Source: Streptomyces antnestii (lineage in GTDB: Bacteria; Actinomycetota; Actinomycetes; Streptomycetales; Streptomycetaceae). From it: DNA of 64,000 nt. Below the pieces are notes generated by a model. It did not search any database and had not been told where the DNA came from. It was given only the letters and a program-made list of their open reading frames with translations. Shown one piece after another: positions 35,217-43,790 of the stretch (the first letter of the stretch is position 1; each line of letters begins with the position of its first letter). The DNA lies in the NCBI RefSeq assembly GCF_004005495.1, contig NZ_RZYA01000014.1, forward strand, positions 1 to 64,000, in the 5' to 3' direction. Position numbers and translations under genes: made by a program.

Positions 35217-37820
35217 TCAGCTGCCGGAGCAGCCGGCCACGGTCGCCTGCGAGGCGTCGCGGATCAGCGCGTCCTGCGCCGCCTTCACCCGCTTCACATC
35301 CGGCTTGACGATCTTGCGGTCGTACGTCACCAGGCCGTTGAGCTCACCCTCGACGTCCGAGATCTGCGTGTACACGGCGCCGTTGCTGCCCTGGCAGGCC
35401 AGCTTGTGCACCTCGGCGAGCCGCGCGAGGTAGTCGTCCGTGTACTTCGCCGGGTCGACGTCCACGTACGACTGCTGCACCGCCCACGCGTGACCGGGTA
35501 CCGCGAGGCCGAGGCCGCCGTACTCGCCGCTGACCAGGGCGCGCTTGCCGTCGGGATGCGGCGGCAGGGCCGGGCTCGGGTAGCCGTGCTCGTCCATGAT
35601 GTCGCCGGTCCCGCCGTCCGCCCCGAGGTTGAGGCCCGACATGTTGTTGACCAGCCGCGTCGGGTCCCAGGCCTTGGCCTGCTCGGCGATGCGGCCCACG
35701 TCGTACTGGCCCCAGCCCTCGTTGAAGGTGACCCACATGACCACCGAGGGGTGGCTGCTGTGCTGGTCGATCATCGTCTTCATCTCGCGCTCGTACTCGG
35801 CGCGCGCGGCCGCGTCCGGCGCCGCGCTCATGGCCGGCATGTCCTGCCACACCATCAGACCGAGCTTGTCCGCCCAGTAGAACCAGCGGTCGGGCTCGAC
35901 CTTGATGTGCTTGCGGACCGAGTTGAAGCCCATCTGCTTGTGCGTCTTCAGGTCGTAGGCCAGCGCCTCGTCCGTCGGCGCGGTGTGCAGCCCGTCGGGC
36001 CAGAAGCCCTGGTCGAGCGTGGCCATCATGAAGACGGGCTTGCCGTTGAGGAGGGTGCGCGGCGTGCCGTTCACCTTCTCGACGGAGATGGAGCGCATCC
36101 CGAAGTAGCTGCCGACGCTGTCCTTGCCGACGTTCACCTTGAGGTTGTAGAGGAACGGGTCGTCGGGCGACCACAGATGCGCCTTGTCGATCTTCAGGGT
36201 CAGTGGCGCGCCGGTGACCCCGCTCGCCGTGGCGACCCTGCGCTTGCCGTCGTACGCCGTCGCAGTGACCGGCACGCCGTCCCGTACGCCCTTGGCCTCG
36301 ACGGTGGCCTTGCCCGCCTCGACGTCCGGTGTGATCTTGAGGTCGGCGGCGTGATCGGCCGCGACCGGCTCCATCCACACGGTCTGCCAGATGCCGGAGG
36401 AGGGGGTGTACCAGATGCCGCTCGGGTCGAGGCGCTGCTTGCCGACCGGCGGGTTCTCGCCGCCCCGCGCGTCCGTCGGGTCGTAGACGCCGACGATCAG
36501 CTCCTGGGTGCGCCCCGGCTTCAGCGCATCCGTGATGTCGGCGCTGAACTTGTCGTAGCCGCCCTTGTGTTCGGCGACCTTGGTGCCGTTGACGTACACC
36601 TCGGACTGCCAGTCGACGGCGCCGAAGTTCAGCTGGAGGTGCTTGCCGTCACCGACCTTCCAGCCCGCGGGGACCGTGAAGGTGCGGCGGTACCACATGC
36701 GGTCCTCGTGGCGCTCGATGCCGGAGAGCTGCGACTCGACCGGGTAGGGCACGAGGATCTTCTCGCCGAGCTGCTTGCCGACCGGCGGCTTGTCACCGGA
36801 CTTCGCCGCGGCGAACTGCCACTCGCCGTTGAGGTTCTGCCAGGCGTCCCGGGTGAGCTGCGGGCGCGGGTACTCGGGGTGGGCGTTCTTCGGCCCCACC
36901 TCGTCGGCCCACTTGGTACGCAGCTCGTACTCGGAGTCGTTCGGGCCGCTGCTCCAGAACTGGCCGACGGCCTTGTCGCCGGTGCTGGTCAGCCCGCCCT
37001 TGCCGTCGTACGTGACATCGGCCTGGCCGGACGCGCCGCCGCCCTTCTTGCCCACGACCGGCTCCTTGAGCCCGACGAGCAGGCTGCGGGGGTCGGCCGG
37101 GTCGGCCTTGATCGTGGTGAGCGGCCACTGGGCTCCGCCGATCACGGCCTGGAGGTGATCCGCGAGGCCGGCCGGCGGGGCGGCGAGGGACTGCGCGAAG
37201 TCGAGCTTGAGGGTGCGGCCGTCCTTGAGGACGGTCGTGGATATCGCCCCGTCGTAGTCCCAGCCGTCGGGGAGACGGAAGGCGGAGGAGGGGATCGCTT
37301 CCTTGCTCTCGCCCTGCTCGGTCCAGCGCAGATGGAGGTTCGAGCCGCCGAAGTGCTCGAAGTACTCGACCTTGATGTCGTACGCCTTGCCGGCCGTCAA
37401 CTCGACGGGCTGGGAGGTCTGTTCCTTGTCCCAGTCGTCGACCCAGTGGTCGATGGCGAGCTTGCCGTCGACCCAGAGCCGGAAGCCGTTGTCGCCGATG
37501 ATGGAAAACGTTGTCGCGCCGGTCTTCTCCGGTACGACCTTGCCCGTCCAGCGCACACTGACATCGTCGGCCTGGCCGGTGGCCGTCCGCAGCCGCGGCT
37601 CGAGGGTGTCGAAGTCGAGTTTCGGGTCGAAGCCAGTGGCCTTGAGCTCGTGGAAGTCGAAGGCTCCGGCGGCGGACTGGGTGTAGTACTCGCCCTTCAG
37701 GCCGTGGGGTTCGACCGGGTCGTCGGCCGCTGTCGCCGACGGTGACACGGTGAGTGCCGCGAGGCCCAGTCCCGCGGCCAGCAGCATGGCCAGTCGGCCT
37801 CTGAGTCGTTTGGTGCGCAC
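35217..37820 (-). CDS. Secreted PA14-GH2 glycoside hydrolase
   Basis: The 867-residue precursor starts at GTG 37820, preceded by AAGGAGGA, with a Sec signal ending SPSATAADD. A PA14 domain (residues about 40-190: LKGEYYTQSAAGAFDFHELK, NGFRLWVDGKLAIDHWVDDW) precedes a GH2 core: WYRRTFTVPAGW, LNFGAVDWQSEVYVNGTKVA, SGIWQTVWMEPV, the acid/base site VMWVTFNEGWGQYD and a probable nucleophile in SGEYGGLG. GH2 covers beta-galactosidases, glucuronidases and some galactofuranosidases. With a YtfQ-like importer and GalM nearby, a furanosidase role is plausible but unproven. Confidence 0.82.
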   Translation of the reverse strand: MRTKRLRGRLAMLLAAGLGLAALTVSPSATAADDPVEPHGLKGEYYTQSAAGAFDFHELKATGFDPKLDFDTLEPRLRTATGQADDVSVRWTGKVVPEKTGATTFSIIGDNGFRLWVDGKLAIDHWVDDWDKEQTSQPVELTAGKAYDIKVEYFEHFGGSNLHLRWTEQGESKEAIPSSAFRLPDGWDYDGAISTTVLKDGRTLKLDFAQSLAAPPAGLADHLQAVIGGAQWPLTTIKADPADPRSLLVGLKEPVVGKKGGGASGQADVTYDGKGGLTSTGDKAVGQFWSSGPNDSEYELRTKWADEVGPKNAHPEYPRPQLTRDAWQNLNGEWQFAAAKSGDKPPVGKQLGEKILVPYPVESQLSGIERHEDRMWYRRTFTVPAGWKVGDGKHLQLNFGAVDWQSEVYVNGTKVAEHKGGYDKFSADITDALKPGRTQELIVGVYDPTDARGGENPPVGKQRLDPSGIWYTPSSGIWQTVWMEPVAADHAADLKITPDVEAGKATVEAKGVRDGVPVTATAYDGKRRVATASGVTGAPLTLKIDKAHLWSPDDPFLYNLKVNVGKDSVGSYFGMRSISVEKVNGTPRTLLNGKPVFMMATLDQGFWPDGLHTAPTDEALAYDLKTHKQMGFNSVRKHIKVEPDRWFYWADKLGLMVWQDMPAMSAAPDAAARAEYEREMKTMIDQHSSHPSVVMWVTFNEGWGQYDVGRIAEQAKAWDPTRLVNNMSGLNLGADGGTGDIMDEHGYPSPALPPHPDGKRALVSGEYGGLGLAVPGHAWAVQQSYVDVDPAKYTDDYLARLAEVHKLACQGSNGAVYTQISDVEGELNGLVTYDRKIVKPDVKRVKAAQDALIRDASQATVAGCSGS

Positions 37821-37865
37821 GAATCCTCCTTGACTGAGGAAGGGGGGCGGCTCGTCGCCTGCGTT

Positions 37866-37879
37866 GTACAACGTTGGAA
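37866..37879. promoter_or_regulatory. LacI-type operator upstream of the GH2 gene
   Basis: GTACAACGTTGGAA matches TTACAACGTTGTAA at 12 of 14 positions, 46 bases upstream of the GH2 start. It places the hydrolase in the same regulon as the importer. Confidence 0.65.
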
Positions 37880-37926
37880 GGAACGGGCAGTTGGCATGAC
37901 AGCACGCCCTCAGGTGCGCTGTCCAG

Positions 37927-38082
37927 GGTCATGACAAGACGACCCAGCGGCTGTCGATGATCGAGAGCGGGCAGCGACTCCTGAAGGACCCCGCGTACAT
38001 CAACGCGATCGCCGACGCCCTGAGGGTCGGCGGTGTTCGACAGTCACCGGTGTCCGGCGTGGTCGTGACCGGTGTCCGGTGA
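37927..38082 (+). pseudogene. XRE-type HTH regulator fragment
   Basis: A plus-strand frame reads RLSMIESGQRLLKDPAYINA and IADALRV, the second half of an XRE helix-turn-helix as found in Streptomyces DUF5753-less regulators. There is no start or upstream HTH half, and homology stops before the frame ends at 38080. It overlaps the convergent permease gene end. It is a short relic. Confidence 0.45.
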
Positions 38083-39204
38083 GCCGCCCATCATGCGGAG
38101 CATGGCCGGCCCACCGGTCCGGCAGAACCGCGTCACAAGGACGGCGGCGAGGGTGAGGAAGGCGATGTTGAGCCAGGTGGTGTAGTTCCAGCTGACGCCC
38201 TCCGTGGGGACCTTCGCCTCGGCTTGGTCGGGGATGAGGCCGAGGCCTCCGAAGGCGAATTCGACGACGTATCCGGCGATGACCATCGCGGCATAGAACG
38301 TGCAGAGGAGGAAGGCTGCCATCCTGGCGCCGTAGTACTTCCGGTAGATGTTGAGGATCGGCAGGATCAGCAGGTCGGCGAAGATGAACGCGACCACGCC
38401 GCCGAAACTGATGCCTCCCTTCCACAGCACCACCGCCAGCGGCACATTGCCGATGGAGCACACGAAGGAGGCGATCGCGACCAGCGGGCCGACGACGGGT
38501 CCCCACAGTTTCGCGGCGAGCGGGTGGCCGTCGAAGAAGAAGGCGCGCCAGAACGAGTCCGGGACCCAGGCGGCGATGGCGCCGGCGATGAGCAGACCGA
38601 CGACGAGGTCACGCAGGATCGCCGCCCACTCCATGACGAACACGTGGCTCGTCGCGGTGAAGCCCTCGCGGGAGAGCAGCCGCCGGGTGAAGGAGCCCTT
38701 GCGGTCGACGGCCATGTCCATCGCGGCATGGCCTTCCATCGACCCGGCGAGTCCGCGTTCTGCCTGCTCACGGGCCTGACGCAGGAGCGCGTCGCGCAGG
38801 AACAGGCGGAACAGGACGGCCAGCAGGGCGATCATGACGGGGCCGCCGACGAATTCCGCGGCGGTGAACTGCCAGCCCATCAGCAGGGCAAGGATGACGC
38901 CGAGCTCCACGACGAGGTTCGTGGAGGCGATCTCGAAGGCCATCGCGGCAGTGAAGTGCGCGCCCCTGCGGAACAGTGACCGTGCCAGAGCCACCGCGGC
39001 GTAGGAGCAGGACGAGGACGCCGCGCCGAGGCCCGCGGCGGTCGCGAGGGTGCGTGGCCGGTCGTCGCCGAGCAGTGAGACGACGGTGGACTTGCGGACC
39101 ACGGCCTGGACGACGGCGGACAGGGCGAAGCCCAGGATCAGAGCCCAGGTGATCTCCCAGGTCATGGACCCGGCGATCGACAGTGCGTGCAGTACGGCGT
39201 GCAT
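38044..39204 (-). CDS. DUF318/UPF0718-type permease
   Basis: The 386-residue protein has about 8-10 transmembrane helices and the family motif GAASSSCSYAAVALARSLF plus CSIGNVPLAVVLWKGGISFG, FADLLILPILNIYRKYYG. This permease family includes ArsP-type and metal-associated transporters. The cytosolic loop near residue 165 carries charged and Met residues. ATG at 39204 was chosen because GGAAGG lies 8 bases upstream. The C-terminus ends DTGHDHAGHR, a His-rich tail. Next to a Met/His-rich lipoprotein and DUF6153 gene, a copper or metalloid role is likely. Confidence 0.75.
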   Translation of the reverse strand: MHAVLHALSIAGSMTWEITWALILGFALSAVVQAVVRKSTVVSLLGDDRPRTLATAAGLGAASSSCSYAAVALARSLFRRGAHFTAAMAFEIASTNLVVELGVILALLMGWQFTAAEFVGGPVMIALLAVLFRLFLRDALLRQAREQAERGLAGSMEGHAAMDMAVDRKGSFTRRLLSREGFTATSHVFVMEWAAILRDLVVGLLIAGAIAAWVPDSFWRAFFFDGHPLAAKLWGPVVGPLVAIASFVCSIGNVPLAVVLWKGGISFGGVVAFIFADLLILPILNIYRKYYGARMAAFLLCTFYAAMVIAGYVVEFAFGGLGLIPDQAEAKVPTEGVSWNYTTWLNIAFLTLAAVLVTRFCRTGGPAMLRMMGGSPDTGHDHAGHR

Positions 39205-39300
39205 CTGCGCAGCCTTCCTCCCCGGATGCGGCGTACGCGGCGCGGACACGCCGTGGTGGGGGAGCGGGGCGCCACCGGGGAGGTGGCGCCCCGGCGGAGG

Positions 39301-40224
39301 TCAGCCCACGTGCAGGGTCAGAGCGGCGGTGTGCAGCGTGCCTCCGGTCTTGAACTGCAGGAACAGCCGCCAGTTGCCGGAGGTGGGCAGTTCGGCGTGG
39401 AAGGCGAGGTCGGGTCCGCCGTGGTCGCCGGTCACCTTGGTGGTGGGGTGGAGGTGGGCGAATGCGGCGTCGCCTTCATGGAAGGCGGTCAGGTGGGCGT
39501 AGGTGTCCAGATAGGGCTGCAGGTCCTTGACGGGCTTGCCGTCCTTGGCGATGGAGACGGTCAGCGGGTGAGCCATCCCCGCCATGGGCTCGCCTTTGAC
39601 GGTGACGGTGTACCCGTCGACGCGTGCGGCGGTCGCCGGGGCGGGCAGCGGGCTCTTCGCGGCGTCGCCAGGCACGGTGACCCTGCGGGAGAGCACGAAG
39701 TCCTTGCCCTGGCCGGGCCCGGCATCGGGGGCGAAGGAGGCGAACACGCGCCACGAGCCCGGGGCGAGGGCGGCCAGATCCGCGTTCCACGTGCCGTCGG
39801 TGGCCATCGTCGGGTGGATGTGCTGGAACCCGGTCAGGTCGGAGCGGATGGCGTAGAAGTGCATCCGCTTCGTCTGGTCGAGGGCGAAGGCGGTGACCGG
39901 CTTGCTGTCCGGGCCGGTGACGGCGAACCGGTAGGCGGCCTGCTTACCGGACGGCAGGCTCGCGTTCTCGGAGGTGAGGCGGTAGCCGTCCGAGGTGTCG
40001 GACAGGCCGTTTCCGGTAGCCATGTGGTCCATGCCGGGCATGTCTGTCATCGCGTGCGACGCGCTCGGAGAGGGGGACGCGGAGGCCTTGCTGCCGTGGT
40101 CCATGCCGGGCATGGACGAGGAGTCGTTGGAAGAGCCACAGGCGGTCAGCGTCAGCGCGAGAGCTGTCGCGGCTGTGGCGGCCGCGAGGCTGCGGCGACC
40201 GGCAAAACGGGAGGAGATGTGCAT
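39301..40224 (-). CDS. Met/His-rich lipoprotein, probable copper-binding
   Basis: The 307-residue precursor has a lipobox ALTLTACG (Cys about residue 29) followed by SSSMPGMDHGSKA and MTDMPGMDHMATG, copper-binding-like Met/His clusters. Two beta-rich domains follow with HFYAIRSDLTGFQHIHPTMA and AAFAHLHPTTKVTGDHGG, each holding His-x-His or HxHP. Similar lipoproteins occur with copper-resistance genes in Streptomyces. It sits outside the membrane and may sequester or deliver copper. It forms a likely operon with the permease and the DUF6153 gene, all on one strand. Confidence 0.75.
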   Translation of the reverse strand: MHISSRFAGRRSLAAATAATALALTLTACGSSNDSSSMPGMDHGSKASASPSPSASHAMTDMPGMDHMATGNGLSDTSDGYRLTSENASLPSGKQAAYRFAVTGPDSKPVTAFALDQTKRMHFYAIRSDLTGFQHIHPTMATDGTWNADLAALAPGSWRVFASFAPDAGPGQGKDFVLSRRVTVPGDAAKSPLPAPATAARVDGYTVTVKGEPMAGMAHPLTVSIAKDGKPVKDLQPYLDTYAHLTAFHEGDAAFAHLHPTTKVTGDHGGPDLAFHAELPTSGNWRLFLQFKTGGTLHTAALTLHVG

Positions 40225-40329
40225 CGAAACGGAGTCTTTCCGGGTGGGCGCACCATACCGATGGCGCGCGGAGACGAGCAGGACGCGATGGCCGGCTCCG
40301 GCCTGGGGCCGGGTTCCGGCGCGTACCTG

Positions 40330-40761
40330 TCACGTCCGCGCGACGCACACCTTCAGCAGGAGTTCTCGTCCGCTGCCCGGTGGCGCGCGCCGCCCCGTCC
40401 CGCCGACGGCTGCTCGCCGTGCCGGCGTCGCCAGGGCGAGCACGGCGATGCCGACCACGTCGAGCAGGCCGGGGGCGGGCAAGGGGGTCCGCTCGTGGGC
40501 GGGGGTCGAGACGCACAGCACACCGGGCATTCCGGCGGAGTCCATGACCCGGGCGGCGGGGATCGGAGGGTGCGCGGCCATGGCCGTCACTGCGGCGTCG
40601 TGGCTCTCAGGCATCGGCGAGGCCGTGCTCGTGGGCATGGCCCCGTGGCAGCCCCCTGCGGCTGCGGTGGGGGCGCCGTGCATGAGGAACAGGCCGAACA
40701 GCACCGTGCACACGGTCAGCAGCTGGGCGATGCGCCGCCTGCCTGCCCGCGTGCTACCCAC
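40330..40761 (-). CDS. DUF6153 family protein
   Basis: A 143-residue small membrane protein with an N-terminal helix (LTVCTVLFGLFLMHGAPTAA) and a central helix (LLDVVGIAVLALATPARRAA). His, Met and Cys are frequent between them (GGCHGAMPTSTASPMPESH). DUF6153 proteins are Streptomyces-specific and frequently lie next to copper lipoproteins of the type found downstream. It is probably the first gene of the unit. Function unproven; a role in extracytoplasmic copper handling is inferred from context. Confidence 0.7.
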   Translation of the reverse strand: MGSTRAGRRRIAQLLTVCTVLFGLFLMHGAPTAAAGGCHGAMPTSTASPMPESHDAAVTAMAAHPPIPAARVMDSAGMPGVLCVSTPAHERTPLPAPGLLDVVGIAVLALATPARRAAVGGTGRRAPPGSGRELLLKVCVART

Positions 40762-40802
40762 AGCCGTGCCTTTCCTCTTCGATCACTGTCCGCCCCCCGA
40801 CC

Positions 40803-40819
40803 GTACCCCCACAAGGTAT
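40803..40819. promoter_or_regulatory. CsoR-like operator
   Basis: GTACCCCCACAAGGTAT has TACC and GGTA arms around a C-rich centre, similar to CsoR copper-sensor boxes. It lies 42 bases upstream of the DUF6153 start. No CsoR gene is in the window. Confidence 0.4.
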
Positions 40820-40860
40820 CGGCTGCCTGATGGGGGTTCGAGGGGGCGGAGACCTGGGAC

Positions 40861-41133
40861 CTACTGTGCGGCCAGGCCGAGAAGCGTCGTGGCGTTCCGC
40901 TTGAGTATGAGCGGGCGCACGTCGTCCTTGATGTCGAGTTGTCCGAAGTCGTGCAGCCAGCGTTCCGGTGCCAGGAGCGGGAAGTCGGATCCGAAGAGGA
41001 CTTTGTGGCGCAGGAGGCTGTTCGCCTGCTCCACGAGCTGCGTGGGGAAGTACTTGGGTGACCAGCCCGACAGGTCGATCCAGACGTTCGCCTTGTGGGT
41101 GGCGATGGAGATGGCCGCGTCGACCCAGGGCAC
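40861..41133 (-). pseudogene. Amidohydrolase (Amidohydro_2) C-terminal remnant
   Basis: The 90-residue frame reads PWVDAAISIATHKANVWIDL, SGWSPKYFPTQLVEQANSLL, and KVLFGSDFPLLAPERWLHDF. The GSDFP motif contains the late metal-binding Asp of the amidohydrolase family, such as decarboxylases and lactonases acting on aromatic or sugar acids. The N-terminal 180 or so residues are missing; homology stops at about 41140. It is a truncated relic next to another IS remnant. Confidence 0.65.
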
Positions 41134-41340
41134 GGCGGGGGACCGGCCGCTGACCTACTGGGCGACCACCCGAACATGTATCCGTCCCTGCGACGCCAGA
41201 TGATCGGGGTGAGGTGTTCGGCCGCCCCGACGTCCCGAAGGTGCCGGATCCCTCGTTCGACTTGGGACCAGGTCAGAGGGTGATGCGGGAACGTTCCTCC
41301 TGGGCAGTTCTCGATCACGGGGGCTGGATCGCTCGAAGAT

Positions 41341-41535
41341 GTGCTGTTTCCTGGGATCGATGTGCGGTTGGAGCGGGTGAGCGTGTCCGCCGAGGTGCTC
41401 TGCGTGGAGGCGGCGGCCTGCGGTCCGCCGCCACGGTGTCCGGGGTGCCGGGCGAAGGCGAGGCGGGTGCACTCCGCGCCCCACGCCATCCGGCCCGGGC
41501 GGACCTCACCGGGGTCTCAGCACTGCCCGGCATGA
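41341..41535 (+). pseudogene. ISL3-family transposase N-terminal remnant
   Basis: GTG 41341 opens MLFPGIDVRLERVSVSAEVL, CVEAAACGPPPRCPGCRAKA, RRVHS, the N-terminal zinc-finger region of ISL3-family transposases (IS204/IS1001/IS1165 type). After VHS the frame shifts and homology ends near 41535, where the transporter gene ends on the opposite strand. The catalytic domain is gone. Confidence 0.6.
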
Positions 41536-42896
41536 GCACCGGACGCCGCGGCCGATGAGCCGGCTCCCGTGCTGCGCAGGTCGCGGCGGAAGGTTTCGGG
41601 GGACTTCCACACCGCGACCATGGTGATCACGGCGCCAAGGACGACGTACCCCGCGACCAAGGGCCAGCGGGTGCCGTCCGGGCCGGCCAGGGCCGTGGCG
41701 ATGAACGGGGTCAGGCCGCCGGTGAGGATGGAGGCGATCTCGCGGCCCGCGGCGGCGCCTGTGTAGCGGCGGTCGGCGGGGAAGAGCTCGGCGAAGAATG
41801 CCGGCTGGACCGCGTTGATGGCGTTGTGGCCGAGGTTGAGGACGAGGACGTAGCCGAGCACGATCAGCAGGAAGTTCCCGGACTGCAACAGCCAGAAGAA
41901 GGGGAACGCCGCGACGGCCACGACGATGGCACCGAGCAGGTAGACCGGTCGCCGCCCCTTGCGGTCCGAGAGCGCCGCGTACAGTCCGTGCGCCGGGAAG
42001 GCGAGCACCGAGACGATGAGGACCGCCATGTTCAGGGTGGACTTGTCCAGGCCGAGGGAGCCGCTGGCGTACGACAGGGCGAAGACGGTGAGCAGGAAGT
42101 ACGGGAGGGCTTCGGCGAAGCGCAAGCCGACGATGAGCAGCAGGTTGCGCCAGTCCTCCAGGAAGATGGCGCGGATCGGCCCGCCGGCGCGCTTCGGCGT
42201 CTCCGGCCGGGATGTGGCCTCGGCGGGCCGGCCGCTGGTCTCGGTGAAGACGGGGCTTTCGTGCAGCGAGCGCCGCAGCCAGAACGTCACGGCCAGGATG
42301 ATGGCGGACAGCAGGAACGGGATTCGCCAGCCCCAGGCGTAGAGCGCGTCCTCCGGCAGGGTGTACACCCATGCGAAGAGGCCGGTGATGAGGATCTGGG
42401 CCGAGAAGCCGCCGATATTGGGCCAGGCGGTATAGAAGCCGCGCCGGTGGTCCGGGGCCGACTCGAGGACGATGATCATGGAGCCGCCCCATTCGCCGCC
42501 GACGGCGAAACCCTGCACGAGACGCAGGAGGACGAGCAGCGCCGGCGCGAGGACGCCGATGGTGTCGTAGCCCGGGAGCAGTCCGATGGCGATGGTGGAC
42601 AGGCCCATCAGGGACAGCGTGAGCAGCAGCGTGGACTTGCGTCCGTGTACGTCACCGCGGCGCCCGAACGCCAGGCCGCCGAGCGGCCGGGCGAGGAAGC
42701 CGACGGCGAAGGTGCCGAACGCGGCCAGGGTGCCGAGGAACCCTTCTTCGCCGGGGAAGAAGACCTTCGGGAAGATCACGGCTGCTGCTGTGCCGTAGAC
42801 CAGGAAGTCGTAGTACTCGAGCGTGTTGCCCAGGAAACTGGATGCCGCGACCTTCCAGGCGTAGCGCCGGTCGGTCTGCGGAGTGGTCGCGGCCAT
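41517..42896 (-). CDS. MFS transporter of the metabolite:H+ symporter (MHS) type
   Basis: The 459-residue protein has 12 predicted helices and MHS signatures: NTLEYYDFLVYGTAAAVIFP, PLGGLAFGRRGDVHGRKSTL, RLVQGFAVGGEWGGSMIIVL, SDRKGRRPVYLLG. MHS proteins import organic acids or zwitterions with protons (e.g. citrate, shikimate, alpha-ketoglutarate, betaine). ATG at 42896. It is divergent from a GntR/FCD gene and shares a large palindrome with it, so it should belong to the same regulon as the downstream catabolic genes. Confidence 0.85.
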   Translation of the reverse strand: MAATTPQTDRRYAWKVAASSFLGNTLEYYDFLVYGTAAAVIFPKVFFPGEEGFLGTLAAFGTFAVGFLARPLGGLAFGRRGDVHGRKSTLLLTLSLMGLSTIAIGLLPGYDTIGVLAPALLVLLRLVQGFAVGGEWGGSMIIVLESAPDHRRGFYTAWPNIGGFSAQILITGLFAWVYTLPEDALYAWGWRIPFLLSAIILAVTFWLRRSLHESPVFTETSGRPAEATSRPETPKRAGGPIRAIFLEDWRNLLLIVGLRFAEALPYFLLTVFALSYASGSLGLDKSTLNMAVLIVSVLAFPAHGLYAALSDRKGRRPVYLLGAIVVAVAAFPFFWLLQSGNFLLIVLGYVLVLNLGHNAINAVQPAFFAELFPADRRYTGAAAGREIASILTGGLTPFIATALAGPDGTRWPLVAGYVVLGAVITMVAVWKSPETFRRDLRSTGAGSSAAASGAHAGQC

Positions 42897-42976
42897 GCGC
42901 GTCCCTCCCCAACTTCGCCGCCCCGTGCGTGGCCGGGGAGGCACGTCGTCGTGCCCGGGCATGACTATGCATTGAG

Positions 42977-43017
42977 AACGGTTAACCGTCAACGATTTTC
43001 GTTGACGGTTAACCGTT
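42977..43017. promoter_or_regulatory. 41-bp inverted repeat, FCD-regulator operator
   Basis: AACGGTTAACCGTCAACGA and its exact complement flank a TTT loop. Each arm contains a GGTTAACC half-site pair followed by GTCAACG. It lies between the divergent MHS transporter and GntR genes. Related sites occur at 49053 and 51589. Confidence 0.75.
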
Positions 43018-43109
43018 AGCTGAAGTACGTTCCGGTCACCGGCGATGAGCCCGTACACGCACAGTGCCTGCGCGATATCGCAGGGAGAAGCAAGGAAGGG
43101 GGAGAGACC

Positions 43110-43790
43110 ATGCGCGTCAGCCCCATCACCCGGCCGTCCCTGGGGGCTCAGGTCCTCGAGCAGCTGCGCGCGCTCGTCGTACGCGGTGACCTGACGCCCG
43201 GCACGCACCTCGTCGAGGGCAAAGTCGCCGAGGAGTTCGGCGTCAGTCGTGGGCCGGTGCGCGACGCGCTGCGCCAGCTCGAGAGCGAGGGACTGGTGGA
43301 ACCCCGCAGCCGCGGAGTGTCCGTACGCGGCCTGGACGACGACGATCTGCGCGAGCTGTACGCATTGCGCGGTGCGCTCGAGGGCCTTGCCGTCCGGGAG
43401 ACGATCGCACGGCCGGCCTCCGCGGACTGGTCGGTTCTCGACGCGACGCTGGAGATCATGCGACAGGCGGCGGACGACCGCGATCCGACCCGGTTCGCCG
43501 CAGCCGACCTGGACTTCCACAGCGCCTTCTACGAGCTGTCCGACAACCGCAGGCTCGCGGCTGCATGGGCCACGCACCGGCCGCTGTTCGCGGCCATGCT
43601 CGATGTGACGAACACCCGCGACCGTGATCTGCACCCCACCGCGCAGGACCACGCCAACCTCGCGGAACTCATCCGTACCGGCGCGACAGAACCCCTCCTC
43701 GCGATGCTCGACGAGCACCTGGCCGGCTCCCACGACCGGATGCGGGCCTCCCTCACAGAGTTTCCCGGGCGTCACCGCCGCGCCTCGTGA
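43110..43790 (+). CDS. GntR family regulator, FCD subfamily
   Basis: A 226-residue regulator with an N-terminal winged helix (LGAQVLEQLRALVVRGDLTP, GTHLVEGKVAEEFGVSRGPV, RDALRQLESEGLVEPRSRGV) and a C-terminal all-helical FCD domain with metal or ligand His residues (ADLDFHSAFYELSDNRRLAA; DLHPTAQDHANLAELI). FCD regulators usually sense organic acids or sugar acids. It starts at ATG 43110 after GGGGGAGAG. Its stop overlaps the next start (GTGA), so it is the first gene of the catabolic operon. It resembles the second FCD regulator at 51634. Confidence 0.88.
   Translation: MRVSPITRPSLGAQVLEQLRALVVRGDLTPGTHLVEGKVAEEFGVSRGPVRDALRQLESEGLVEPRSRGVSVRGLDDDDLRELYALRGALEGLAVRETIARPASADWSVLDATLEIMRQAADDRDPTRFAAADLDFHSAFYELSDNRRLAAAWATHRPLFAAMLDVTNTRDRDLHPTAQDHANLAELIRTGATEPLLAMLDEHLAGSHDRMRASLTEFPGRHRRAS

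Noticed and set aside
34827..37745. Long plus-strand open frame (972 codons) opposite the GH2 gene
   Set aside because: Repetitive R/G/V/L composition of an antisense shadow; the GH2 gene explains the DNA.
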